Source of the DNA: M3007 sp044350425
GTDB taxonomy: Bacteria > Bacteroidota > Bacteroidia > Chitinophagales > Saprospiraceae
Length of the DNA: 64,000 bases
Assembly (NCBI GenBank): GCA_044350425.1
Contig: JBILHS010000004.1
Span: forward strand, 1 to 64,000
Direction: 5' to 3'
Shown here: piece by piece, positions 63,038-64,000 of the stretch
Layout of the letters: each line of letters begins with the position of its first letter
Position numbering within the stretch: position 1 is the first letter of the stretch
The notes under the pieces: generated by a model
Seen by the model: only the letters and a program-made list of their open reading frames with translations
Told to the model about the DNA's origin: nothing
The model's database searches: none
Program-made: the position numbers and the translations under genes

Positions 63038-64000
63038 ATGGGTTTAGACATTAGTTTCTGGCAGTGGGTGATCGTGATCGGCTCAAGTCTTTTGATGTTT
63101 CTCATTTCCCCGCTCGCCAAAACAAACGATGCATTTTTTCGGGCGAAGTCTGCTCAAAACCACGCGCCCGGCGTATTTCTATTGACCAGCAGTATGGTCA
63201 TTTCATGGATCTTCGCTAAGTCCATTACCAATGCAGCCAATTTAGGCCAGGCGTATGGTTTTGTGGGCGGACTGGCCTATGCGACCTATTATTTCTCGTT
63301 TCTGGTGGCAGGCATCGTGATCTATCGGATGCGAACCCGCGGCGGGTACCAGAGTATTCACCATTTTATCGGAAGCAAGTTTGGAAGCCGGGCCGTGATG
63401 ATCTTCTCTTTGCTGATCGCATTTCGGCTGTTCAATGAAGTCTGGTCCAATACGATGGTGATCGGTTCTTATTTTGGTGCAAAAGGCAGCGGGTCGTATT
63501 ATGCATCGGTGCTGGTTTTTACCAGCCTGACGCTTATTTATACCCTGAAAGGTGGTTTGCGGACTGCTTTGATGACGGACCTGGTTCAGATGGGACTTTT
63601 TGTGCTCTTGTTGGGGATCATTTTGGGTATTTTGATGCCCCACGAAAAAGGGGATGTGCTCAAGTTTGTACAATCCGGCGAATGGAAACTCTCACAGGGC
63701 CTGAATCTGTTGTTTGTGGCCCTCATTCAAATATTCAGTTATCCATTCCATGACCCGGTGCTGACCGACCGGGGCTTTATCAGCACGCCCAAAACCACGC
63801 TGAAAAGCTATGCCCTGGCCACCCTTTTCGGTTTTACCTGCATTCTGCTGTTCAGTTTTGTGGGCATTTATGCCCGTTTCAATCAGCTGGAAGGGGAAGC
63901 AACGGTGGCCGTAAGCCGTTCTTTGGGTGCCGGCATGATGTTGATGATGAATTTTATCATGGTGACCTCTGCCTCTGCCTGCATTGATTCGGCGTTTGCA
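63038..64000 (+). CDS. Sodium:solute symporter (SSS family), N-terminal part, cut by window edge
   Basis: An open frame runs from the ATG at 63038 to the last base with no stop (321 codons). The sequence has SSS features: a first membrane segment (WVIVIGSSLLMFLISPLA), the GGYQSIHHFIGSKFG loop and LIYTLKGGLRTALMTDLVQMGLF, which is the GGLxxxxxTDxxQ signature of the family. It starts 2 bases after the SusD stop, so it is in the SusCD operon and probably moves the product of that uptake over the inner membrane. Confidence 0.9.
   Translation, partial: MGLDISFWQWVIVIGSSLLMFLISPLAKTNDAFFRAKSAQNHAPGVFLLTSSMVISWIFAKSITNAANLGQAYGFVGGLAYATYYFSFLVAGIVIYRMRTRGGYQSIHHFIGSKFGSRAVMIFSLLIAFRLFNEVWSNTMVIGSYFGAKGSGSYYASVLVFTSLTLIYTLKGGLRTALMTDLVQMGLFVLLLGIILGILMPHEKGDVLKFVQSGEWKLSQGLNLLFVALIQIFSYPFHDPVLTDRGFISTPKTTLKSYALATLFGFTCILLFSFVGIYARFNQLEGEATVAVSRSLGAGMMLMMNFIMVTSASACIDSAFA

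Overview
The window comes from a Bacteroidota chromosome, most likely a Saprospiria-like lineage. The signs are several secreted proteins ending in type IX secretion (T9SS) sorting domains, SprB/PKD/HYR-type repeats, a SusC/SusD pair, an SPOR-free set of PorT-like beta-barrels, a fused SecDF, and promoters of the Bacteroidota TTG-N17-TAnnTTTG form. No rRNA, tRNA or CRISPR array was seen. Genus-level placement is inference.

Layout. 0-9.6 kb: end of an unidentified gene, two large T9SS-exported proteins, rpoN (sigma-54), an O6-alkylguanine-DNA methyltransferase, a PorT-like barrel, a small conserved protein and a RAYT-type REP transposase with a REP-like palindrome beside it. 9.6-22.7 kb: a 1523-residue thioredoxin/SprB-repeat surface protein, an arginyltransferase-like protein, an S46 dipeptidyl-peptidase (DPP11-like), SCO protein, DUF2721 protein, a family 2 glycosyltransferase and leuS, which carries an unusual insertion of about 113 residues. 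22.7-27.4 kb: a graveyard of decayed genes (T9SS protein, FAD oxidoreductase, patatin-like lipase) around one tiny membrane protein. 27.6-30.3 kb: NAD kinase, then two effector-like proteins that appear to share an N-terminal effector-associated domain (EAD), one with a trypsin-like protease and one with a TIR domain. 30.5-41.4 kb: housekeeping genes (secDF, DoxX, MFS, ftcD, lepA, outer-membrane barrels). 41.6-43.0 kb: a broken third EAD-type gene with a formylglycine-generating-enzyme-like domain, joined by an apparent deletion to a truncated barrel gene. 43.1-51.5 kb: two unknown secreted proteins, then a compact biosynthetic-looking run: radical SAM protein, AurF-type diiron oxygenase, OleA/FabH-like thiolase, OleC-like ligase and OleD-like dehydrogenase. 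51.6-64 kb: a membrane protein, sodium:solute symporter, crcB, rpmA (with a rare C-terminal extension) and rplU, an O-antigen ligase-like protein, a DUF2064 protein, SusC/SusD and the start of a second symporter.

The most unusual elements are the EAD-protease/EAD-TIR pair directly behind nadK (a candidate NAD-linked immunity or cell-death module), the OleA-C-D plus diiron oxygenase plus radical SAM cluster (a candidate beta-lactone or olefin-type pathway with an oxidation step), and the nuclease-fold-like insertion inside leucyl-tRNA synthetase. Three families of short dispersed repeats occupy many gene ends: AAGTTTCAAGTT-type inverted repeats, GTGGTCAAT-type repeats, and a REP-like CGGCTnAAGCCG palindrome that is also found inside a coding sequence.
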